Of a stretch of 21,517 bases of DNA, positions 8,536 to 17,364 are shown in pieces. The notes below the pieces were generated by a model. The model made no database searches. It saw only the letters and a program-made list of their open reading frames with translations, and was not told the origin of the DNA. The position numbers and the translations under genes were made by a program. Source of the stretch: Irineochytrium annulatum. Taxonomy: Eukaryota > Chytridiomycota > Chytridiomycetes > Chytridiales > Chytridiaceae. Positions within the stretch are counted from its first letter, which is position 1; every line of letters begins with the position of its first letter. The stretch spans positions 1 to 21,517 of the forward strand of contig JADGJL010000427.1 of NCBI GenBank assembly GCA_027600665.1. The letters are read 5' to 3'.

Positions 8536-10330
8536 CTAATGCCACTGGGACGAGCGCGCCCTCGTCCGGTGTCGCACCTCAAGGACGGCCTTCAGTCGGG
8601 GCATCTCATCCACCCACGCCTTCTTCATGTCCATACCGCCTCCTCTCCACCCAACCGTCGCGCTCTTCATCAATCCCAGACCCCCAGCGCTGTCACGACC
8701 CGACACACCGCTCCCGAGCTGTGCCCAAATCTCAAACTCTTCCGTCCACTTTGCTCTCTCCCACTCCATCATCGTTCCCGCCGTGGTCTCGATCTGCCTC
8801 CGCAGGTGCGCGAGCAACTCCTGCATCAATCCCGTCTGGCTGATCGACGCACCCGAAGCCGCCATCATCGCCCTCGGGATGCAATCCGGCGTCAACGGAC
8901 AGCCCGCCGATATAAACTCCAGAACCGTCGAGTCGCTCGACGGTATACGCGTGATCGCGTCCAGGAGGCACGCGCGCGAGAATCGGTGCGTCGGGCCGTA
9001 CGTCCGCAGGACCCACCGCCATGGAATGTTCGGAATGGTCTGGTGGTAACATTTTGTCAGCGGGCGGATCTGGTCCGGGAGCGTCGTGGCCTCCCGTCGG
9101 CCGCGGCGGTCGCGATCCTCGTCGGTAGCAGAGCGCAGCAGCGCTGCCGCCACATTGTCCTCCGTGAAGGAGAAATTATGGATCAGGAAGTCGACCAGGC
9201 CAGCGGAGAACCCGAACTCGACGTCGAAAGTCTCGGCCAGGACCTCCTCAGCGGAAATCCTGAGCTCGCGCTCGGGAATATGAGATCGAATCGTCCTTAG
9301 GGCCTCGAGATCGCATCGCCTGAGACCGATCTTGATCGTGGTCGCGCTGAGGACAAATCCGCGGTCGAAGTACGGCTGCAGCAAGGCGTCGTCAAACGAT
9401 CCGCTCAGAAGCCGCCGCATCACGCCGTCGCTCACGGCGGCCGTCACCTGAAGCCCGTTCCGGATGATCATATGGTCAAGGAGGTCGAGGTTGATCCGCG
9501 AGACCCGGTGAACAACCTCCGCCGCGTGTTCGGGCCGGACGGGAACGAAACCAAAATCGATGATCAGCCGACGCAACTCGGCCTCGACCCGAGGAGTGAA
9601 AGCCTCAGTCATAAGCTTCTTAAATCTGACTGAATCGTCGCCCGTGAATTCAGCCTGCGCTTTTAAGTTAAACAGGATCCATGATAGGGCGGCAAGCAGA
9701 GCGTGGATGATGGCAACTTCTCCCAATTAAATATCAACGCCAACAGCATGACCCCGAGCATAAAACCGCAACCCACCTCTTCACCATAAGCCTCGTAGGA
9801 AGCGGAAATAAGAAATGCATAGAGCCCGGGGCTCACGGTCGGCGGCCGGTTTGCGGACATGCTCTTCGCGATCTCCTTGACACCCATCTGCGCCAGGAAC
9901 CTGAGCGGAGCGGAGGAGGGAAGGAACGGATAGATGCAACAATCAGCGTCTCTCTCTCCCTCTCCTGCTTCTCAACGAACAATCGTCGCCAGACGAAAGG
10001 GACGATTACACACCTCGGTATGCCAGCGCCCATGTTCCTCAGCACTTGCGCCACCTCCCCGGTCAGGACCCTCCTGCAGGTGGTGAACGCATGGAAGATG
10101 GCCAGCGGCTTCCCGTAGAGCTGTTTGTGGGAGAAGGAGGAAAGCCCATCAGCAGAGGTCCAGCGGCGCACTGGAGCGAGACCCCACCACACCTTGATGA
10201 AGAGACTGGCTCTCGCGTACGGGTCCTCCGAGATCCGCCGCAGGGCTTTGCTGGCCCGAGCGAAGGCGCCGGCGCTGTGAAGATCCAGGTAGGCGAAGAG
10301 GAAGAGCAAGATGTCATCGCTCAAGTCCAT
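8536..10330 (-). CDS. F-box protein with long leucine-rich C-terminal region
   Basis: Exons 10014-10330, 9785-9900 and 8536-9719 give a 538-residue protein; the introns are 113 nt (donor GTGTGT, acceptor CTCAG) and 65 nt (donor GTGAAG, acceptor GGGAG). The ATG at 10330 has the context AAGATGG. The N-terminus is an F-box-like helix pair (LSDDILLFLFAYLDLHSAGA followed by FARASKALRRIS). F-box proteins bind Skp1 and recruit substrates to SCF ubiquitin ligases. The rest lacks standard LRR, WD or Kelch motifs. It has spaced phrases such as IIDFGFVPV, YFDRGFVLS and WRWVLRTYGPTHRFS, which suggest a degenerate helical-repeat solenoid. From memory, this architecture recurs in expanded chytrid paralogue families. 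No substrate can be assigned. The stop codon lies about 70 bp from the start codon of the channel gene on the same strand. Confidence 0.85.
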
Positions 10331-10391
10331 CTTCCAGTTGCAAGTGTTGATTTTACTCGATTTAAGTATTTTCGCAGCTCTTGGATTATTT

Positions 10392-10410
10392 CGCATATAA
10401 AACATATGCG
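10392..10410. repeat. Perfect 7-bp inverted repeat CGCATAT/ATATGCG
   Basis: CGCATAT and ATATGCG are separated by five bases (AAAAC), about 60-80 bp upstream of the F-box start codon. The size and position fit a dimeric regulator site or a small hairpin in the leader. CGCATAT also recurs singly at 10562-10568. Confidence 0.4.
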
Positions 10411-10693
10411 GTCTCGTCGACTGCAAAACAGCTCCGAAATGGCATTAATGTGGGATTTTAATTCTTCGCCCGCCAACCCCGCGCTCTTCCCAACCATAGG
10501 CCCGCGACCCTCTGCGTCTACGGCAACGAGATGCCTCTGTCGGGTAGAAGGATTCGAAGGCCGCATATAATATTACATTTTGCAGGGCGCCCACTTTGCT
10601 CAACGAACTCCACCTCACTTGAGAAGTCGCTTCCACTCGACCTGAGTTCGCATCGAAGCAGGCTTATCACTATATTGTTGTTGCTTATGTGGA

Positions 10694-10699
10694 TATAAA
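10694..10699 (+). promoter_or_regulatory. TATA box upstream of the deacetylase gene
   Basis: GATATAAATC lies about 300 bp upstream of the first secure deacetylase codon. If used, transcription would begin near 10725, leaving room for an intron ending at the CTTAACTTTCAG acceptor (10925). Confidence 0.35.
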
Positions 10700-11001
10700 T
10701 CAAAGGTCGACCGCTCGATCGCGTCCGCCGCAATGATCACGCCGCAGGTGACCTAAATAGTTGCCCTTAACGCTTGAAAGAAATTGTTGAACGCGGACCC
10801 AGGACGCAGGTTGTCATGTCCAGGACTTCTCTGAGGTTCTGTCGACGCTCAGTTCTTCCTTTCCGTTTCTTCCACCGCGCAGACTTAACTTCTTGCGCGC
10901 TGTGATTTATTTCCTTAACTTTCAGGCAGCCAGGAAAGTGGGAGTAAACGTGAAGTGTACCATGTTGAGAGCATGCAACATCAGCATGAACTGCTATCGA
11001 G

Positions 11002-12209
11002 ATGTGCTCCTGCACCCCCGGCAAGTGGGCTATTGTACGTGCACTTTGCCCTATCTTCTTTTGATGATGTGGCTAATCGATACCTTTGATAGACCTATGA
11101 CGACGGACCCTTGCAGTTCGAGGACCAATTTCTGGCCATGCTTGCGGACCAAAAGATCAACGCTACTTTTTTTGTTGTTGGATCAGTGGTGCCGTGGTAT
11201 TCAAAGCAGTTGCTGAACGCATATAACGCGGGTCATCAGATCGGATTGCACGTACGTCGATTCACCTCATTTTCTTAGAGCAATTTTATAATACTCCTTG
11301 AAAGACCTGGACGCACCCGTTTACCAGTACAAAGACCACAGACTCCATTGTCGCAGAGACAATCTATAACGCCATTGCGGTTTACAATGTCATTGGGAAA
11401 GTACCCAGGTAAAGACTGATAGGGATACCGGTAGCATGCTGATCACTGCTGCAAAAAGGTACTGGCGGCCACCTAAAGGCGACATCGACGACCGCGTGCG
11501 CGCAATCATCAGCGCCTTCGGCCTCCGTATCACCATGTGGAACGTCGACTCCGTAGACTGGAGCATTGACGCCGTCGGCTCCACCTGGAAGGCCACCGAC
11601 GCCACCGCGCTGCTCGACTCCGTCTTTCAGTACGGCTACGAGAAGTACACAGGCAACATGATCACCTGGGCGCCGCCGGGCCTCAACTTCGCCGATCCCA
11701 ACAACAACGCCTACCAGGGCTACATATCGCTTGAGCACGAGCTTGCCCTTGTCGACCTCGACGTCGCAAAGACCTACATCGACAAGATATTCAAGCAGCC
11801 GTACGCGCACTTCGCACCCGCCAACGCCCCCGCGTCGGGGATGTTCAGCCCCGCGCTCGTGTGGGAGTGCGACCAGGCCACCGACAAGGGCCCGTACCTC
11901 ACCGAAGACGAGCCGTTCCACAAGCTCGTCAAGTACTGGGCCGGCTCGCTCCCGCTGTCGAACGCGACCCAGACCGCGACGGAGGGCGTGTTCGACTTTG
12001 TGAACGCGAACGGGGCCCCGGGCACGCCGGGCAACCCGACGGGCGGCGGCACGGCGGCGCCTACGGCGCCGGGACAGACACAGACTTCGTCGGTGTCGGT
12101 CACGTCGGTCAATGCGCCCAAATCCGGGGGATTGCGAGTGAAGACTGGCCTCGCCGCGTTGACCTTGGTCCCTGTAGCAGCTTTCTTCCTTTCTTGCCAA
12201 ATAAGCTAG
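11002..12209 (+). CDS. Polysaccharide (chitin) deacetylase, GPI-type, 5' end unresolved
   Basis: Secure exons are 11002-11034, 11093-11251, 11305-11408 and 11459-12209, with introns of 58, 53 and 50 nt; 348 residues are encoded from ATG 11002. All five NodB (carbohydrate esterase 4) motifs are present: TYDDGP (residues 12-17, catalytic base and metal Asp), HTWTH (64-68, metal His pair), RYWRPPKGD (99-107), DSVDW (129-133) and LEHEL (190-194). The enzyme should therefore be an active metal-dependent deacetylase, most likely on chitin in the cell wall. The C-terminus has a Pro/Thr/Gly linker and a hydrophobic tail (GLAALTLVPVAAFFL) typical of GPI anchoring. A surface enzyme needs a signal peptide, but none is encoded here. 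An in-frame TGA lies 15 nt before ATG 11002, so an upstream exon joined at AG 11000-11001 is likely. A possible 18-nt micro-exon is 10926-10943. Confidence 0.85.
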
Positions 12210-12939
12210 TCCTTTCTTATTTCTCTCATTTATGATGGGCCGTATGGTTCAAGAAGTTATTCTACTCCCTCTTCTATTCGTTTTATGTAAACAATCCTGA
12301 GCAATCCCCAATAATTATTGACAGGCGTGACGGACCGAGATGATGAGGCGAATCGGCTGACGCGACAAACACAGTTGGTCTGGCCTCGTGCCGTATGTGT
12401 AAATCATGGAGGTTGCGGGGTCACCCGTTGTTAAGTCTGGAGCCATGCAGATAATATGCGATTTATACAAGCTTCAGAAGGGAGTTGAAGTGTATGCTAC
12501 CGCGAATTGCAGAGTCCTGTCTTTTTGCACACTTAACAATTCATTGCTTGTGTAGGACACGGAATCGCTACCTAGCTAACTAAGATACGCCATAACTTCA
12601 TGGAAAGTGGGGAAGACATATAAACGAGAGAAACGCGCAGCTGTTTTTAGCTGTCAGCCCCCTCGTCGATCGCGTCAAATACTTTCGCTGCGTCGTCTGA
12701 TCATTAGATCAAGAGCGCAAACCAGCGAGACGAAGGTCTTGCCGCTGCGATCATTGCGATTGACTTTGTTTGCTGCCATTTGTTGAGTACGTGTCCTTGC
12801 TTCCCTCGCTCTCGCTCTCCACGGTGGTTCCTTCATTTGACGGCTGGTGGATGGAGCAAGTCACTGGATTGGTATCTTGTGCTGCGTCTTCGAGTCTCAG
12901 GGCACGTGTTGCCATATCTTACTCTGTGTGATAAAGGGA
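12210..12939. other. Intergenic region upstream of the broken F-box gene
   Basis: No gene is seen. A TATAAA at 12619-12624 is followed 14 bases later by a short inverted repeat (CAGCT, GTTTTT, AGCTG), and by pyrimidine-rich sequence up to the putative start at 12940. The promoter of the broken gene therefore may survive. The first 150 bases are the 3' flank of the deacetylase gene. Confidence 0.4.
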
Positions 12940-13908
12940 ATGGCTTCAATCTTGCCCGAGCTGATGCCTCACGTTGCAAGTTATTTGCTTCCTCACGATG
13001 TCAGGAAACTCGAGCACGCTTACACCAGTCCTGTCGGTCCTCCCTCTTCCCTCGATCACGCGTCCTGCCGACCGACATCCTCTCCCCTACAGCCGCATCT
13101 TACCGGCTCGTTCACCTTCGCCTGCTCGAACCTCCAGCGCCTCCTCTACAGCCATTCTTGTTCTTTTCAGAACCTCCCATTCCCCAAACCCAAAACTCTT
13201 GCACCTCTCGTGCCTTCACCTCCGCCTCCTCGGTCCCGCCTACATCGCCGCTGCCCTCGTCCTTGTCGAAATCGAGGACCTCGCCGTCCTGTACCCTGTG
13301 ACATACCCTATCAGGCTGCGAAGGGCCTAACGAAATCTGTACCTCGGGACGCCCATTGCGCTGCCGGATCCGGCGCCCGTGTCCGAGGCCTTCGCTATTG
13401 TGTTGGAACAAAGGCCTGAGGCTTTTGCCAAGGCGCAGGGCCCGCTCCTGCTCGAGCTTGACGGGCGGGAAGTTCACCACGAGGAACTGTTCACGGCGGC
13501 CTGCGTCGGCCGGTTGTCCACGTTCGACATTCTCTCGGCCCGCTGTGATGAAGAAGCGTGCAACGCTGAGGCGCTGCGGCGAGCCGTATTAAAGGGCCCG
13601 GCGGTTGTGCGGCGGCTCCTCGGGGTCCTATCTGGCGACCTCGTGCGGGGTTCCAACGCGGCGGAGGGGCACTCGGACGTGGGACTGCATGCCATCATCG
13701 AATGGGCTGTGGAATCGGAGCTTCCTCACCGTTGAGCGACGCCGTGGCCTGTGCCAGTACCGGAGGGCACACGGGTGAGCTTGAGAGGTTACAACGGCTG
13801 GCGATGGCGCACGGGCACGAAGTTCCGATGGCGTTGGAGAAGAAATGGTGCAAAAGCGATGAGTTGCTGCATAATGAAGGGTGTGTGTCGGTAGACGCAA
13901 CACGGTAA
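12940..13908 (+). pseudogene. Broken F-box-type gene
   Basis: An ATG at 12940 opens an F-box-like start (MASILPELMPHVASYLLPHD). The frame becomes Ser/Pro-rich nonsense within about 30 codons. Protein-like sequence resumes in another frame at about 13190 (LLHLSCLHLRLLGPAYIAAA). That frame meets a TAA at 13328-13330, then continues for more than 130 codons (for example EAFAIVLEQRPEAFAKAQGP) up to a TGA at 13733. The similarity then appears to move to a third frame (DAVACASTGGHTGELERLQR, about 13738-13908). There is no convincing intron that removes the TAA. At least two frame changes plus one nonsense codon point to a decayed member of the F-box families common in such genomes. Assembly error is the main alternative. 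Confidence 0.6.
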
Positions 13909-14286
13909 GTTTTGGTCAAAGGTTGGAAAAGGTGGGAGACACTGGAGGGTGCCCAGCTGCTGTTATAGGGGGAGTGAAAGATATACATATTCCATGGGAA
14001 ACACACCAAATGTACATCAGCAGCGTCTTCAGCGAAGATGCTCAAGCCACTTTAGACAGACTACGTTGGTATCCAGTGTTTATTAATACACCCGGAAGTA
14101 AGTTGGCCAGCAGGATATATATATAAACATCTGGGGAACGACAATAAAAGGTAAGTCTGAATGCAAGGCGCCAGATCAGTGACAAATGCACCGCAACCGG
14201 AGGCAACAATATGAATGAAGAGAGGTGAGTTGATTACAAAGAGGTGAAAAGAGAATAAAACGAGGTGGAAAAGAATACACCATTCT
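13909..14286. other. Short intergenic region between convergent genes
   Basis: No coding sequence is supported. A (TA)n-rich stretch ending in TATAAA occurs at about 14115-14127. A possible GTAAGT donor at 13908 follows the last recognisable codons of the broken F-box gene, but no continuing exon could be recognised. Confidence 0.4.
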
Positions 14287-15290
14287 TTACAGCGAGATAT
14301 AATTGACCAAGGCGACCGCCATCCAAGCCGCAACGCCGCCGAACGCGAACCTGCCCGCCGCCCCGCTCTTGGTCGTGGTCGTGGCAGCCGCGGCGGCAGC
14401 GGTCGACGTCACGACATCGGCCGCAGCAGAGGCCATCGTCATCCCCGTCATCGTCGCGCCCATGGGAGCGTCCCCCTGCGCCACCCCCTTCCCACCACCC
14501 ATCACGACAGCGAGACCCGCGGCAGGGGTGCCCTGCGCGTCCGCGGCCGACCGCGTGTAGGTGATTTGGCAGGTCGCGTCGAGAGGCGAGGACATGGTCA
14601 TGCTGTTGCCGTCGAACGCGAGGTTGTAGGACCAGACGCCGTTGTTGATTATGGTGGCGGCGTTGTTGGCGAGGGCGGCCAACGAGGTCTCGGCGAACTC
14701 GCAGCGGCAGTGGTCGGTGAGGGTGACGGAGTTGTCCGGGGTGACGACAACCCCACCGGCGGGCGATGTGGCGACTGTGACGTCGAGGGCGGTCCAGCAG
14801 TTGTCGCAGAACTGGCCGGGGAACGATTCGCAGGCCTTGGTCTGAGTCCAGACGCCGGCGACGGCCGTCGGGTCCGACGGGATCGGGGCTGGGGAAGGGC
14901 TGGGCGGCGCGGGGGAGGTGCCGGCGCGGTTGTAAGTCGCGACGCAGGTGGAACGGGCCGAGGTCATTTGCATGCTGTCGCCGTTGAAGGTGACGGTGTA
15001 CGCGTAGATACCTGTTTTCCGGCGTTAGTAAAATGAAATTCTTCGAATCGCAACTTGCTGAACATACCGTTGTTGACAATGGTCGCCGTGTTAGACGCGA
15101 GGGCACCTCGAGAGGTCTCCGTCCAGGTGCAGGGGCAATGGTCGGCGATGCCGCGGACGGAGGCGTCGGGGCTCACAGCGATCTGGGCCGAGGGGAGGGA
15201 GGTGACATCGACGGCGCCCCAACAGCTCGTGCAGAACTGGCCGGGCAGGTTGCAGGTCGAGGTGCGAATCCACGTGCCGACAGCGGACAT
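14287..15290 (-). CDS. Twin six-cysteine-domain protein with GPI-like tail
   Basis: Exon 1 (15068-15290) and exon 2 (14287-15011) flank a 56-nt intron (GTATGT donor, CTAAC branch-like motif, AACAG acceptor); the product is 315 residues. Two homologous domains (about residues 4-106 and 126-229) are joined by a Pro/Ser linker. Each has six cysteines with nearly equal spacing: C13, C20, C23, C52, C54, C97 and C135, C143, C146, C176, C178, C222. Shared signatures are PGQFC-x2-CW, DHC-x-C, and N(N/T)ATI-x-NNG followed by an (F)(N/D)G(D/N)SM-x-M strand. I do not recognise the domain. An Ala/Thr-rich stretch and a hydrophobic C-terminus (FGGVAAWMAVALVNYISL) look like a GPI signal. The ATG at 15290 gives no signal peptide, and an in-frame TGA stands 48 nt upstream, so either a 5' exon is missed or export is unconventional. 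Confidence 0.85.
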
Positions 15291-15380
15291 TTTTGAATAG
15301 GTAGAGTCGAGGGTTGGGAGGAGTTGGGGAGGTGGTCAAGGAGTTGGAGAGGGTAGTTGAGCTTCTTGTGGGAGTCTTCT

Positions 15381-15392
15381 CCGCCTTATATA
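15381..15392 (-). promoter_or_regulatory. TATA box of the twin six-cysteine gene
   Basis: On the minus strand the sequence reads TATATAAGGCGG, about 95 bp upstream of ATG 15290. This would give a leader of about 65-70 nt that is pyrimidine-rich, fitting a single-exon 5' end. Confidence 0.55.
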
Positions 15393-16187
15393 CGCGACCG
15401 AGCTGAAAAACTAGATCAAAAGAGCTGCGTTCGTGTTGGAGGAGGCTGCGCGTAACTTGGGGTGGGAAGTCGCGGTCGTACCTCCGCCCCAGGTAGGGCG
15501 GAGTCTATTCACTTAACACCCTTTGAGGCGCAGGATTTAGCCCAACAATCCTGCGGTGGTCAACGCCCTCATCCGTGAGTGAGACCGTTGTCGATGTCGC
15601 GGAGGACCTGGAACTCACCCTATTATTTCGCCCCGCGATTCTCCCGGCGAGGACACCGGCAAAGAAAGTGATCTCTTTCGGTCTCAACGTCCAGGACGGC
15701 GGCCTTCAATGGATCAAAAATTCACGTTCGCATTATTGTTCAACGCTTGCTGTATTCCTTACTTCGTGCTTACGAATCTGCTTCAATAGCCTTGCGTTTG
15801 GCTATCTCCTGGTTGCGAACTTGAACACATTGGCGCGTGTGCCAAAACAACTGTATTAACATGTTGAATGGTATTGTCCTAGGAACAAGGTGTTGGTTTG
15901 TTGGTTTACTGAGCCAAGTTGGCTAATCCATCGTCATAGACCACATGTTCGATGCCCACGGCCGCACGAGGCCGGCTACGCAGACGGCCAAAAGGTAGCC
16001 AGACGACCCGAACACCGAGGAGCAAGAGGATCAACCGCCGCCCCATCGACCAAGACGGGGACGCCCTCCCAGTGTCCGCACGCAACATACGTGCGGAGGA
16101 CGCTGGAGGTGATCTTTAGGAAGAGACACAGTTTGAAGTTGACATTAAAAGAGTTGGGTCTGCTGTAATGCACGCTGACCCACCCTT
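15393..16187. other. Intergenic region with no supported gene
   Basis: Open frames up to about 95 codons occur on both strands (for example 15575-15859 plus), but they lack an ATG start in context and show no domain. A minus-strand frame at 15906-16088 encodes a Leu/Val-rich segment that could belong to the downstream end of the next gene if an intron were present; no good junction was found. Confidence 0.4.
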
Positions 16188-16628
16188 TCATGTCAACCTC
16201 GTACTGTGTATTTTCCTAAACGCCGGATAAGATAGCCTCTTGACCGCATCAGAGAGGCGCAAATCCGGGTTTGCCGGCACATACGTGCCGAAGGTGACGG
16301 ATGACGCCCAGTCTATTCCTGAGCCTGCCGTCCCATTCACCCTTGCAAGCTGCGGGCTCATCGAGAGCGCCGATGTGAGACCATTTTTGGTGCTGGCCAT
16401 GATGTTCATCGCCTTCGTCCAGAGGGCAACGGGCGAAGGATCTGGGACGCGGGGATGCTGGAGCACGGGGTCGTAGAAGGTGGTATTGCCTACGATGATA
16501 TAGAGACGGAGCATGAGTTCTTTAAGTCCACGGTGGAAGTTCTTACACTCCGGGTACGCGTTGTTGACCAGGCAGGGATTTTGGGTGTAAGAAACGGCCG
16601 CCGGGACTCTCGCGGGGGGTGCGCTCAT
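16188..16628 (-). CDS. Small hypothetical protein with predicted luminal character
   Basis: ATG 16628 has a strong context (CCACCATGAG) and opens 146 residues. The sequence contains two cysteines near the start (NPCLVNNAYPECKNF) and two N-glycosylation sequons (NTT, NGT), which suggests a secreted or luminal domain, yet no signal peptide follows this ATG. Immediately upstream, in the -1 frame, a 53-codon ORF ends with a signal-anchor-like helix and its TGA overlaps this ATG as ATGA. A frame change in the CCA run at 16629-16640 would join the two. The family is not recognised. The C-terminus after about residue 135 may be intron or genuine. Confidence 0.5.
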   Translation of the reverse strand: MSAPPARVPAAVSYTQNPCLVNNAYPECKNFHRGLKELMLRLYIIVGNTTFYDPVLQHPRVPDPSPVALWTKAMNIMASTKNGLTSALSMSPQLARVNGTAGSGIDWASSVTFGTYVPANPDLRLSDAVKRLSYPAFRKIHSTRLT

Positions 16629-16786
16629 GGTGGTGGTGGCCAACGGACAAGGGCGACGAGAAGGACGAAACAGTGAAGGGCGCGACGGATGAAGTTCAGG
16701 AGCCGGGCCGGCAAAAAGACGAGTTTTTGCTTCCGGTTGTGCAACTTTGAACGGGACGCAAAGCCGGTGGTTGTACAGACAAACAT
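16625..16786 (-). other. Upstream ORF (53 aa) overlapping the next start as ATGA
   Basis: The ORF starts at ATG 16786 and ends at TGA 16625, sharing ATGA with the start at 16628. It is basic at first (SKLHNRKQK) and ends with a hydrophobic helix (LHCFVLLVALVRW) and four prolines. It may be a regulatory upstream ORF, the true N-terminus of the downstream protein separated by a frameshift, or chance. Confidence 0.35.
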
Positions 16787-17364
16787 TGCGCGTTCATGTT
16801 TACATCATGCCTGTCGAGCCATCGAGCCGTCGACTCATCGAGACGCTACCATCCATGTTGCCGTCTTTTTAGACAGACACAACTCAATATCTTTTTCATA
16901 ACAGGAAGCAGGAAACAGGAAACAGGACGACAACAAACATGCACGTAAGGAAGCAACCATTTCTTATCCTTGCTTTCAGCTTCGTGCACCTTTTTGGGGG
17001 CCGTTACACGATACTTTGTTTTTTTCGAAATCAATGTGAATATATTCTTGCTTTCTCAAAGCCGGTATGGGGACCGACTGATTTTAAACACAAGCTTTTA
17101 TCAAAACAAACTACACCGTCAAAAAGTAATATGGATAGAGACACGAGATCCAACAAGGAGACATTCGAACAGTATCGAGACATCTTCAAATGAATGGAAA
17201 AAAAGAAGAAGATATCACACAATCGATGCGAACAGGAATCACAGCACAAAAGAGTACATCAATGTGGGGAGTATTTCAAACATAAGAGGGATAGAAATCA
17301 CAAGACACGGAGCGTTACAAAGTTCCTTTCAAGAGGCCCTCTAACCCTCCTTCCACGCCCCAGC
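16787..17364. other. AT-rich region between two minus-strand genes
   Basis: No gene is supported. It contains a short direct-repeat run of ACAGGAA type (16901-16927) and the expected 3' flank of the ALAS gene. Open frames here are AT-rich and lack family features. Confidence 0.45.
16901..16927 (+). repeat. Short tandem repeat of ACAGGAA type
   Basis: About four imperfect copies of a seven-base unit (ACAGGAA, GCAGGAA, ACAGGAA, ACAGGAC) are adjacent in non-coding DNA. This is a simple-sequence repeat without evident function. Confidence 0.5.

Larger units (their letters stand above)
10331..11001. other. Divergent intergenic region between F-box and deacetylase genes
   Basis: This 670-bp stretch should hold promoters for both flanking genes. 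It contains a perfect 7-bp inverted repeat (10392-10410), a TATAAA at 10694-10699 pointing towards the deacetylase, and pyrimidine-rich sequence at 10845-10925. A strong 3' splice site (CTTAACTTTCAG, ending at 10925) suggests that one or two small 5' exons of the deacetylase lie here, but no convincing signal-peptide exon could be identified. Confidence 0.5.

Noticed and set aside
11382..12200. 272-codon minus-strand ORF
   Set aside because: It is antisense to the last deacetylase exon, whose sense frame has catalytic motifs and a GPI tail.
13328..13385. CTAAC-like branch point at 13327 as evidence for an intron removing the TAA
   Set aside because: The nearest downstream AG is about 60 nt away and no suitable in-phase donor lies just upstream, so a nonsense lesion is the simpler reading.
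14566..15036. Plus-strand ORF across the twin six-cysteine gene
   Set aside because: It is a Gly/Arg/Val-rich antisense shadow of the spliced minus-strand gene and also covers its intron boundary.
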